A DNA stretch of 64,000 bases from Paragordius varius. Lineage: Eukaryota > Nematomorpha. Positions within the stretch are counted from its first letter, which is position 1. Every line of letters begins with the position of its first letter. Positions 38,901 through 46,179 of the stretch are shown here, in pieces. The stretch is from contig OZ176050.1 of NCBI GenBank assembly GCA_964247055.1, positions 12,338,001 to 12,402,000 on the forward strand, written 5' to 3'. The notes under the pieces were generated by a model. That model made no database searches and was not told the origin of the DNA. It saw nothing but the letters and a program-made list of their open reading frames with translations. The position numbers were made by a program, and so were the translations under genes.

Positions 38901-41900
38901 CGCGATTCAATTTAACCAAACGAATCCGTAATTATACGTGTGAAACTGGACACGTAAAGGTCCATGGTGCTTGTGGTATCATTTTTATCTATTTAATTAT
39001 TTATAAATGTTATAAAAACATGGAAAAAAATTATGTTTTAGCAAAATTATAAGCTTTAACCTATAAATTTGTTGTTTTTTTTTCAATTTTCTTGGTCTTG
39101 AATATCATGGGCCTGCTGAATAAAAACAAGCACCTACTGGGTAGTAGGTGTTTGATAGTATGTACCAGTTTTTGAAAAAACATTGAATAAAAATAGGTAC
39201 TTACTATCATGTACGTACTTAAGTCTTTGGTATGTGTAAAATGTTTATTTTCATTTTGTTTTTTGTTAGTTTTCGATTTCATTCATAAAATGCGTTTAAA
39301 AATCTATAAAGAAAATTAGAAAGTGATTATCTCCCCATATTTTTATATAATGCATTTATTAATACACATTTATTCATAAATACACAAATAATAAATCAAA
39401 ATAATGTTTGAACAATTGAATCTCGTGTCATTTTGCCAGCCTTAAGTATTTGGGTTAGATCAATATTTGCTTCACAATCCTCCACATATTCAATATCAAA
39501 ATATGAATTACTATCAAAATCTGTTAAGGGTTCGTTAATATATTTGGATACATTATGTAATATGGAACATGTTAATATAAGTTTTGGGATTCGTTCTAGA
39601 CTTAAACGAATTTCGTTACTAGGTATGGGAAATCGGGTCTTCATCTGACCGAAAACCCGCGCTCGATAATTCTTTTTTCAAAACAATGTAATTTATTGAA
39701 TTTTTTCTCGTTATCGATCATCGTATTTTTGAAGGGGGTTAGGAGCCAGGATGATAGAATAATGGATATCCATTATGACCTAACAAACAAATTTCATTTT
39801 TTTGCACATATATGACTGCACAATCGTGTTTCGCCATATCCTTGTATCATGTACAGATCCTAGCCATTGTGCATCCACGGATGTAATTTCTTCATTGGCA
39901 TTACATGCAAATTGTACATTGAGGGTGCATCGACCCTTTCTATTTAATATAGGCCTCAACATTTTGTTTAGGTCTTAATATTTCAAAGTATGAACAATCA
40001 ATGCAACCAATAGCAGTTGGCATTCTATATTTGGATAGCCATAATTTATTCGCCATATTAAGCTCTTCAAATGACTTGGGAATTTTTACCAAATGAGATT
40101 TTGATACTATTTCGTCCAACTTTAGGTATTTTTTTTGCCTATTGTAAAACTATGAACATTAAAATATCCCGGATCTCCAAGAAATCTTAACACAAAATCT
40201 AAATTTCTGATATTATAAATACCTCCATTTGCATCCTGGGAGTTAGTTTCCTTAAAGATATATTTAATTTTTAACCAAAATATGAAAAGGTCATTTTATC
40301 TTAGTCATAACTCGAATTTGAATAAATCTCTGGTTTTTTATATAGAAAATAGCTTCATTCAAAAATATTCACACAAATATATAAAATTTAAATGTTTAAA
40401 AAATAAAATTAAGGTCATTATAAAGTATATAAACTCAAATATTTTACACACTAATGAAATAATTGAGGAAAATGATATGATTGTGGATATTCTTGAAAAA
40501 AAACCAATATTTTTTAACAAAAGTAATAATCTCTGCAAATTGAACTCACAAAGCTTAAAATAAAGAAGGAAAAAAATTATTATTAATAATAAAACAAATA
40601 ATATTTAATTAATATATTAATAAGTTATATATATATATGAATGATGTAATAAAAAAACATTTATCTTAGAAATTTTATAAAAATATAACCGATATTATTT
40701 TAAGTGAAAAAATAATTGTTTAAAATGTTGCCATTTACCAGCTTAAAAAAAACCAGTAAGTACTAGGTAAAATTTGTAAAAAGACAATTTTTATTCAATG
40801 ATATTTGTCAGTAAATACTGGTAAACATAGTACGTACTGGATAGTAAAAGCAATATATTTTTTTATTCAATACATAGCTAGTATATACTGGAAAAAACCT
40901 AGTTTTTAGTATATACTAGCTTTTATTCAGCAGGCCCCATATATTATAAATATATTCCGGTTATAATTTACGAAGTATTTGAAGCCTTTTACCTATGAAT
41001 TTGTTGTTTTTTTCAATTTTCTCGGTCTTAAATATCATACATTATAAATATATTTAGGTTATGTTTTACGAAATATTTGTGGTTTTTATAGCATGAAATA
41101 ATTTTTATCATTTCCCCGTAATATATGGGATGTGGTTAGTTTGAATTAAATAAATATATACGTAATATTTTATTTTGTTTGTTAAAACAAACTATAGCTA
41201 GTTGTCCGGATGGAACGTATAAATCTGCCCGTGAAAACAAATGCATAATTTGTCCCTCGGGTTATTACCAAGATAGCTATGGACAAACGCACTGTAAAAA
41301 GTGTCATTTTCACATTAATCGACATGGAAAGGCATCACCTATCGGATCAAAACATTGTAATGGTTTATTATGGGCTGGGTATCAGGGTAGGTTATTTTGT
41401 TAAATACTAAAAAAAACCCTAACTAGATATTCAATTTTTGGAGCTTTTTTGTGTTGAAATTTATACATTTTTTGCAACTTATTAGGTATAGTTACATGGA
41501 AAGATGAAGTATTGATCTTCTTAGCTGTAATCATTTGTATAGCTTTCGGAGTCGTAATGTACAATAAATGGAGAAGCTACAATAAAGGGTATTTTACGCA
41601 ATTATTTCCCTTGGTTTTTAGCTTATTCATTTATGTTTAAATGTTCATTTGAATTTTTTTGGAATTCGTCAATTGTATATAATCACCAAAACCGAAAACA
41701 TATTATCGTAATAAAGGTGCAAATAATATAATGCCATATGCCCTAACAAATTTTATATACACCTCTGAGCTAAGATATTAATTATATTTTGTTTATCCAA
41801 AATTATGCTCAAAATTCTGCGAATGGTATTTCTGCTTAGGCTTCAATTATCCGATTTTTTCTTATTTTTCACCAAAAACTATATAAATATGAAAATAGTC

Positions 41901-42672
41901 GGTTAAATGTTTTAAACCACTTTTCAATCTTATATTTCAATTTAAATCAAACTATAAATATTTCATAGCCACTTGTATAAAATTTGCCATATAGACCCTT
42001 ACATTTTTTAAACGAATGAATTTTATTAGAAAATAATATATTTAGGTAAGGACCTCTCTCTCATTAATCAAAAGTATAAATATTTTAAGTATTATCGGCT
42101 TTCCTTAACAAAAATTTTCCATTCACCGTTTTGCTTTCATAATTTTTAGCTTACCGTTGATTGCTAAAATCCCATTACCCACACGGTTTTTGCAAAGATC
42201 TTTCCTCCATACTGCTAATGGTAATAATCAACCACATAAAACTCAAAATCATTCCATGGCATTTAATAATAATCCGCCCAATAATGATATGGAAAATATT
42301 GATAAAACAAATTTTAACACAGTTGATTTAACACAACCAACCTATCCCGACGTAGGTCAATACAATGGTATCCTAGGAGATAATTTACCTATTATGGTAT
42401 CAAGCAGTACGTCGAATTCAAATGGAGAAAATAAATCCGTAATCAAATCATATGCCAAAAAGTTGAATATTGGCGGTAAAAAGGGAGGTAAGACACATCA
42501 AAAGCCTTATTTACACACCGAATTCAGCAATGACAATTTTGAACAACAACAGAATGAACAAAATAACTCCAAAACAGCTGCTGGTATATTAGAAATTCCA
42601 GAACATTTGGCCACTGATCATAATTTAAGTACAAAAGCATCTTTTAATTACCAAAAATTTGGAAATTTATAA
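13919..42672 (+). CDS. Type I receptor: three YWTD propeller-EGF units, five sushi domains
   Basis: The exons are 13919-14024, 15102-15446, 16503-16674, 19660-19787, 20318-20746, 20969-21226, 21640-22006, 22290-22486, 22799-22970, 23145-23275, 23520-24371, 29660-30253, 30536-30701, 31012-31148, 32545-32733, 32972-33115, 33228-33394, 33578-34025, 34197-34374, 34647-34831, 35210-35431, 36123-36326, 37003-37191, 37750-37953, 38157-38975, 41198-41386, 41486-41588, 42150-42672. All phases agree and the sum is 7818 nt, or 2605 residues. The order is signal peptide, three LDLR-class-B (YWTD) propellers each followed by an EGF module, five sushi domains, stalk, ephrin-receptor-like Cys module, transmembrane helix and tail. 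The propeller-EGF tandem is as in LRP4/5/6, but LDLR class A repeats, NPxY and PPPSP motifs are absent. It is likely a cell-surface receptor or adhesion protein. The ligand is unknown and I cannot name an orthologue. Confidence 0.85.
14025..16502. other. Introns 1 and 2 of the receptor gene
   Basis: Apart from exon 2 (15102-15446) these introns show no recognisable element or nested gene. Confidence 0.45.
15102..21226 (+). CDS. Receptor exons 2-6: propeller 1 and EGF 1
   Basis: Blade motifs in order are MMFTES (exon 2), LIYYAS (exon 3), YMFWSN (exon 4), ILYWGD and RVFWAD (exon 5), the YWTD positions of LDLR class B repeats. Several are followed by typical INFDGSGRQVL-like strands. Exon 6 holds an EGF module (NLCSQLCLPI ... 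VCMCRDNIG), whose last cysteine comes in exon 7 (GLCIR). Residues are about 36-485. Exons 4 and 5 are separated by a hAT-like MITE. Confidence 0.8.
16954..18600. mobile_element. ZMYM-type hAT relic arranged as a palindrome (intron 3)
   Basis: A hAT-like end CAGTGGTGGAAC lies at 16954. The minus strand at ~17400-17460 reads DKCRGQGYDEDSVISGTFNG. The plus strand at ~18500-18560 reads DKCRGQGYDGASVMNGTYNA. Both match the CRGQGYDGASNMSG motif of ZMYM1-like hAT transposases. The two copies face each other as diverged arms (about 17378-17898 and 18099-18580) around a ~200-base loop. There is no complete transposase and the right outer end is not clear. Confidence 0.6.
18600..19659. other. Rest of intron 3
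   Basis: AT-rich DNA with a run of about 13 C near 19365 and a CAGTATGGGCCTACC word near 18952 that could be another hAT-like end. Nothing firmer is supported. Confidence 0.35.
19972..20270. mobile_element. hAT-type MITE in intron 4
   Basis: The ends CAAGGGTGCTCAAC and TAGGCACCCCTG are inverted. The 8 bases outside them (ACTTTAAC and TCTTAAAC) agree at six positions, as in an aged target duplication. The length is 299 bp. The GGGCCGC word inside is shared with other hAT-like MITEs. Confidence 0.65.
21640..24371 (+). CDS. Receptor exons 7-11: propeller 2 and EGF 2
   Basis: YWTD-position motifs are LVYVRE and ILYWLE (exon 7), LLYYTD (exon 9), LMFWVE (exon 10) and LVIWTD (exon 11). Exon 11 then carries an EGF-like module (CSHFCLVIP ... 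RVCECPNG ... EVCVF) and an Asn-rich linker. Residues are about 480-1052. Intron 7 inside this block coincides with a MITE (see the 22005-22276 entry). Confidence 0.8.
22005..22276. mobile_element. Family C MITE, copy C3, that makes up intron 7
   Basis: The copy is flanked by TA (22003-22004 and 22277-22278), starts CAGTAATAATTTAAAGTAAC, continues GACAAAACGTAAAATATAAA and ends TTTCGTTTTTACTG. Intron 7 is 22007-22289, so the donor GT lies two bases inside the left end (TACA^GTAATA). The acceptor (CTTTCTATAG^C) lies just outside the right end. Removing the element plus one TA joins ATA directly to CCT TTC TAT AGC ATT in the correct frame. This indicates intron birth by insertion. Confidence 0.85.
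24372..24812. other. Start of intron 11 before the fold-back element
   Basis: AT-rich intron DNA with no recognisable feature. Confidence 0.4.
26023..26880 (-). pseudogene. IS630/Tc1-type transposase, left-arm copy
   Basis: The N-terminal part has a helix-turn-helix region (MSRSTIYKYRRRLNVG, then GRKPKFDDCEL). The middle part reads DIYYMDETGNNDYSLYLYYW. The C-terminal part has KILDNAPIHRYSRN and FLPPYSPQLNPIECIF, the DDE_3 signature with apparent D, D and E. The frame changes twice (near 26558 and near 26280), so it is broken. Only 29 residues separate the second D from the E, fewer than the 34-41 usual in this superfamily. The right arm shares the short spacing, so it is a family trait rather than local loss. 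Confidence 0.75.
27153..27427 (-). CDS. Unrecognised open frame in the fold-back loop
   Basis: An open minus-strand frame without an initial Met reads EFYDDCAENRSIIRSPSFSP, then a Ser/Pro stretch, QEDTIRQRKRLYISN and a hydrophobic tail to a stop. It follows a good acceptor-like TTTCACCTTTAG. Its composition is unlike random AT-rich frames. It could be an exon of the transposon's own gene, a captured host exon, or chance. Confidence 0.3.
27500..28250 (+). pseudogene. IS630/Tc1-type transposase, right-arm copy lacking the N-terminus
   Basis: It repeats the left-arm protein in the opposite orientation (YYMDETG ... KILDNAPIHRYSRN ... FLPPYSP). It begins only after the helix-turn-helix region, which is confined to the loop side of the left copy. 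A few bases are missing just after PYSP, which puts the NPIE part out of frame. It is a non-functional duplicate. Confidence 0.75.
29660..34374 (+). CDS. Receptor exons 12-19: propeller 3 and EGF 3
   Basis: Blade motifs are IFFFTD and KMYFID (exon 12), LIYLYD (13), YLYWSE (14), LLYWID and TLYWSD (15). Exon 18 has the EGF module (YESCEANTG ... GGCSDFCFP ... CQCAQR). Exon 19 begins the first sushi domain (LTCSASTLCP). Residues are about 1053-1727. This unit lies beyond the 5.3-kb intron that holds the fold-back transposon. Phase 1 is kept across that intron (A^TT). Confidence 0.8.
31149..32544. other. Intron 14 of the receptor gene
   Basis: A 1.4-kb AT-rich intron with scattered repeated words such as GAACCGGAACCGAAGAC-like motifs (31.5 and 32.3 kb). 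No mobile element with clear ends was found. Confidence 0.4.
34373..34646. mobile_element. Family C MITE, decayed copy C4, matching intron 19
   Basis: Exon 19 ends at TTACA^GTGATA, the same position within the TACAGT terminus as in intron 7. Inside are AAAAGACAAAGCAGTCATAC and GATGGTTGTCTTTATAC, matching the family's subterminal words. The right end reads TATAATTTTAATTTTGATTG then TTAG, an altered right terminus that now provides the acceptor AG. Element and intron (34375-34646) therefore nearly coincide. Confidence 0.55.
34647..37953 (+). CDS. Receptor exons 20-24: sushi (CCP) domains 1-5
   Basis: Each unit shows the four-Cys sushi pattern with a Tyr/Phe before the second Cys and G-x-W before the last. 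Examples are YECKTGY ... GHWMGKLLDC, CELDCMN ... GEWSGEALKC, CEFRCQSG ... GQWSQPPLKC and CFYRCEPGY ... GTWSGQPLVC. The fifth is CEVKC ... WYPPNTEPLSC. Exons 21-24 each encode one domain and are symmetric 1-1 exons of 222, 204, 189 and 204 nt, the form expected of shuffled modules. Confidence 0.85.
35578..35870. mobile_element. Family B MITE, copy B2 (intron 21)
   Basis: It starts TATACCATTTACAGTTCAAA and ends near AAATGGTA. Subterminal direct repeats of the AATTCACCCT type on the left are mirrored by AGGGTGAATTTGAATTG on the right. It abuts the TA microsatellite at 35869-35914. Confidence 0.65.
35869..35914. repeat. (AT)n microsatellite
   Basis: An uninterrupted AT run of about 46 bases lies at the edge of a family B MITE, the same arrangement as at 53.6 kb. 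Confidence 0.9.
36388..36957. mobile_element. Family B-related MITE, copy B3, filling most of intron 22
   Basis: The left end TATACCATTTGCAC and the right end CTTGTAAATGGTTAATA are inverted. Several copies of an AAGGACCAACTTG-type word occur near both ends in opposite orientation. The interior differs from B1, B2, B4 and B5, so this is a relative rather than the same subfamily. Confidence 0.5.
37192..37749. other. Intron 23, nothing recognised
   Basis: AT-rich intron without repeat ends or open frames of note. Confidence 0.4.
38157..41386 (+). CDS. Receptor exons 25-26: stalk and ephrin-receptor-like Cys module
   Basis: Exon 25 (819 nt, symmetric 1-1) encodes ~273 residues with a Cys cluster (KLCSNETG ... 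HTCFEKGQFNC ... AEC), an acidic Ser/Asp linker and YTCETGHVKVHGACG. Exon 26 (189 nt) encodes CPDGTYKS ... CIICPSGYYQDSYGQTHCKK, the GCC2/GCC3 (ephrin-receptor-like) module also known from SVEP1 and SCUBE proteins. Intron 25 between them carries a Harbinger element. Confidence 0.75.
39396..40250 (-). pseudogene. HARBI1-type transposase, broken
   Basis: Segments in order are RMPTAIGCIDCSYFEI (first catalytic Asp), NRKGRCTLNVQFACNA with VDAQWLGSVHDTRIW (second Asp), a KLHCFEKRIIERG-like stretch and LILTCSILHNVSKYINEP near the C-terminus. This is the DDE_Tnp_4 order. The reading frame changes several times, so the gene is inactive. About 280 residues are represented. Confidence 0.8.
40282..40563 (+). 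CDS. Unassigned 93-codon frame inside the Harbinger element
   Basis: Harbinger elements usually carry a second, Myb/SANT-like gene. This Lys/Asn/Ile-rich frame (MKRSFYLSHNSNLN...) lies where one might be, but lacks the spaced tryptophans of Myb repeats. It may be a relic or chance. Confidence 0.2.
   Translation: MKRSFYLSHNSNLNKSLVFYIENSFIQKYSHKYIKFKCLKNKIKVIIKYINSNILHTNEIIEENDMIVDILEKKPIFFNKSNNLCKLNSQSLK
41486..42672 (+). CDS. Receptor exons 27-28: transmembrane helix and cytoplasmic tail
   Basis: Exon 27 encodes the hydrophobic stretch VLIFLAVIICIAFGVVM followed by the basic YNKWRSYNK, a stop-transfer signal. Exon 28 encodes a ~174-residue tail rich in Asn and Gln, with a basic KKGGK patch, and ends at TAA 42670-42672. 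No NPxY, PPPSP or kinase domain is visible. Tyrosines such as PTYPD and FNYQKF could be sorting or docking sites, but that is speculation. Confidence 0.75.
41589..42149. other. Intron 27, nothing recognised
   Basis: AT-rich intron with no element ends seen. Confidence 0.4.
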
Positions 42673-43376
42673 TTTATATATGTAAAATATGAAGGTCAGT
42701 GCATCTTCTAATATATGAAAATTTAGAAAATATATTAATTTTTTATGATTATATAAATTGCTCAATGAATCTCATCAGCCATATTCCATAATTCATAATT
42801 TTTATATACTTTTATATTTTTTTGTCATACATAATAAATTTTTTGTATATATATATATATATTGTTTTCTTTTAATATGGGCTAATTAAATATCAATAAT
42901 GTTTTTACAGCTGCATCTTTTTAACCATCCTGATTATGCATTTTAGATTAATTTATTCTGCCTAGGGACATGTCCTGTTGGTAAAAATTCATAAACTCTA
43001 ATCAACTAACGACAAATATCGTATTGGCGTCTTTGGGTTTAAGTTAGCCAAAATGTTTCTCTTGCCTGAAGCTGTTCGGTTCTAAAAATAAATTTATTTA
43101 ACATATTTTTAGGATTAGCAATAAATTTTGAAGTAAAAATAACCTTTATACGGAAGCAATAAACTGCAAGCCGCCGCTGAATTATTGTACATATATTATA
43201 AAACCCAAACTGTCACTCAATTTTTTTGTATTTAAATAGCTCTTAAACATGTAAATGTTACTTAGATGTGACAAATCATTCAAAAATTACATATGAATTA
43301 TCTTACCCACTTTAGTATATGTATATTTTATAACGGGCACTCCTGTTATTTTTTCATATCTAATAAGATGTCTAGA
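42673..43376. other. Receptor 3' flank
   Basis: Presumed 3' UTR and intergenic DNA. Several AATAAA-like words occur, for example near 42832 (ATAATAAATT), but none can be singled out as the poly(A) signal. Confidence 0.35.
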
Positions 43377-45332
43377 CAGTGGCGTACCGAGGGGGGCAAG
43401 GGGGTGTATCATGCCCCGGGCGCCGTTATTTAGGGGCGTTTAAATGATTTTTTTTAAATTATGCAAAAATAATAACAACTTTCAAGTAAGATTTTTCAGC
43501 AACTAAGGTAATCCCTAAAATAATATAAAAATTATCTAAATGAAATCAAGATCAAACATTATGCAAAAAACAACTTTCATTATTCCCTTCAACATGTGTA
43601 AACTTATTTTTTCGCTTAAAAAACATTTCTTTGATTATTTTATTGCCTTTAATTAAATGTTCAAAACCTTATCTCTTATTTAGTTTATAATTGCATTTTT
43701 ATTTTATACATATTCAATTTCAAAACCTAATTTATTTATTTAACAAATCATTCTATCTCTAACAGGGTAAGTTTATATAATTAATATAGCCTTGTATTTT
43801 TTATAATTACTTTTCATCAGATATCAACGCCTAAACTCAGCGGTTATGCTAATAGGAAACGAAAAATCCATGAAGAGAATGAACAAATAAAATGCGAATG
43901 AGGATGGAATCTTATTCAACGAAAATATCTGACCCTAACATTGAAAAAGGGTATGCGACACAAACATAACGGCACCCCTTAATAATAACTTTGATACACC
44001 TGAAACCCTAGTTGTTGATCCAATATATAGAGATGAGAAAACTATAAATATACCATTTGTAATTCCAAGCGCTATATCTATAGAGTTAAAGGATGTCGCC
44101 TTTTTCTAATAATAATGTTCCTCCCGTAATATCTGATCAGCTTCGCACAGAAATGATTATTCGTGGACCTCAAGTATATCAAAATAAATGCCATCTTTTT
44201 GAAACAAAAAATCATCGTTCAATGCCCCAATCTTGGTTTTCTCGACGTGTCGGTAAAAAAAAGATTTAAAGTTGATCGGTCTTGGTGAAAGAACAGACTG
44301 CGTATTGTTATTGTTGCCTACCTTTTGATCAAACGTATTACATTCAATATTGGCCAGCATAAAATTTCTAATCAACCAAAATCTCTCCCCCCCTCCCCTT
44401 CGAGGACATGTTGCAAGTTTAATTATATAGATGACTCTGCACCGAATCCTGGAATCTTTCTTTACTAAAACTTGTAGCTCGGTTTGACCCAATAATGGGA
44501 GTACACATGATAAACATTAAATCTCCTAACACTTTGTCCTATGTTTCATCCTAAATCCAAAACAAGTTAATTGCTTCAAGAGTTAAAGTGAAATTGATTG
44601 ATGACATAAAAAACTAACTATTATGGACAGCGCACCGAGAACAAATTTCTCAAGTTGCCAGGTAGGTGTTATTGATCATGAGAAAAGGAAAGTTGTCATG
44701 AAGGAATCCTTTTTGGGTTTTTTTAAGTTATTCAACAAAGATTCAATGCAAATTGAAAATGTAATTTTAGAAAATTTAAATATGGATAATATTCAGTTAC
44801 ATTGTAGATCTCAATGCTAGGATAATGCAGCTGTGAGAATTCTGGAAAAAATAAAAGAGCAATATTTGTCAATTGTGACAATCATTCCTTGAATTTAGTA
44901 GGAGTCACGGTAGCAAAACAAGATATTATTGTTGTGACCTGTTTCGGAATTGAAAATATACATTTTTTATTCAACTATTAGATGGGACCTATCAAAAATA
45001 AACTAAAAAAACTGTTAAGGGTGAGTCTAAAACCCGATGGAGTGCTAGGATTCAAGCAGTTAATGCATACTTCATATTCTAGTGAAACAAGAAGTGAGGC
45101 ATCCATTTTACTGAGTGTTTTAAATTTCAATTTTTTAACATTAATTTTTTTCTGGCATCAAATACCTATAAGATTGATAGGGTTCTACATGCAAGATTCT
45201 AAAATTAATTTTAATATAGCATTTAAGGACGTTTGTATTTTTTTACAAAAATGTTTTATTGGTTTTTAAAAAGAGGAGGGGTGTCGTAAGAATTTTATGC
45301 CAGGGTCGCCGCAAATGCTCGGTACGCCACAG
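43377..45332 (+). mobile_element. ZMYM/TTF-type hAT element, decayed
   Basis: The ends CAGTGGCGTACCGAG and CTCGGTACGCCACAG are inverted. Outside them TGTCTAGA and CGTCAAGA agree at six of eight positions (aged 8-bp duplication). Plus-strand fragments in order are YQNKCHLFETKNHRSMPQSW and EQTAYCYCC (TTF-type zinc finger), MKESFLGFFKLFNKDS, LHCRSQC then DNAAV (CRGQGYDNAA-like), and KLLRVSLKPDGVLGF. The order is that of ZMYM1-like hAT transposases. There are many stops and frame changes, so it is long dead. Confidence 0.8.
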
Positions 45333-45923
45333 CGTCAAGATGTGTTTCTAATCGCTTATCATGCATTGAGCTTATATTTATTAAAACTAGAAACATGTTT
45401 GAATTTTTAGAATATTTAGAGAATTTTATGTCGTATTTAGTTTTTATTTTTGACACTATAGCATATATGAATTCTATCGTAAATTAGAGTGCAATTATTA
45501 AGTTGATATCTTTCTTGAGGATAACCCATATGTGGTTTATAATATTATCTAATATAAAAACATAAAATTATTTATTAACCCAATATTTGCACAAAATTTT
45601 GAAATAAATATGGATGGATGAATGAATGATATATCATGAGTGATTTTATATCATATCAATTTCGAAATAAAAATATAATTAATTATTTAAAAAAATTGGT
45701 TTTTATTTAGTGTTATTTAAAAAAATATATTTTTTGCATAACTAGCCGTTTTTTCTGAGATTCCTAACAATGGTTATTAAAATTATATAAATATGTGAAG
45801 TCAAATATTCAAAGATAAAAGATTATTGGTTAAGGTAACAAGAATGAAAAGTGTCGAAAATTTGAATAATTCTTATGCGTTATGAACAAAGATCATTGCA
45901 CTATTAAAAAAATATATAATATA
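45333..45923. other. Intergenic DNA, nothing recognised
   Basis: AT-rich and without gene-like frames. The convergent ends of the receptor and three-finger genes lie on either side. Confidence 0.4.
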
Positions 45924-46148
45924 CAGTGTGCACATTTGTGTTGGCCAATTCACCTTATTTTTGGCTAATTGGCAAAACAGTATTGTATGGATAAAAACAA
46001 CTAAATGTTAAAATTTAACAATTTATTCTATCTTACAAGATATATCATTGGTTTATATAATTATGAATGCAATTTGTTTTACAGCACACGCTACTGTATT
46101 ACCAATGGGTCAACAATAAAGTGAACAGACCAGCATAAATGAGCACAC
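45924..46148. mobile_element. Tc1/mariner-type MITE
   Basis: It is flanked by TA. The left end CAGTGTGCACATTTGTGTTGG and the right end CCAGCATAAATGAGCACACT are inverted over about 38 bases. The length is about 225 bp and it is non-coding. The ends differ from family C, so it belongs to another mariner-like lineage. Confidence 0.7.
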
Positions 46149-46179
46149 TATATGTATATAATGAATCGGTTTTCACAAA

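Larger units (their letters stand above)
39109..40937. mobile_element. PIF/Harbinger element in intron 25
   Basis: The ends GGGCCTGCTGAATAAAA and TTTTATTCAGCAGGCCC are perfect inverted repeats. The flanking trinucleotide CAT (39106-39108 and 40938-40940) is the 3-bp duplication typical of this superfamily. The length is 1829 bp. It encodes a HARBI1-type transposase on the minus strand and a second, unassigned frame on the plus strand. The imperfect subterminal repeats contain AGTACTTAC/GTAAGTACT words. Confidence 0.9.
39058..41085. repeat. Tandem duplication, one copy split by a Harbinger element
   Basis: The segment around CCTATAAATTTGTTG ... GGTCTTGAATATCAT (39058-39108) continues after the transposon as ATATATTATAAATATATTCC (from 40939). 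The same sequence occurs unbroken at about 40990-41085 (GGTCTTAAATATCATACATT). The second copy therefore preserves the empty target site. Confidence 0.7.

Noticed and set aside
44982-45269. 95-codon plus frame
   Set aside because: Part of the decayed hAT transposase (VSLKPDGVLGF segment), not a host gene.
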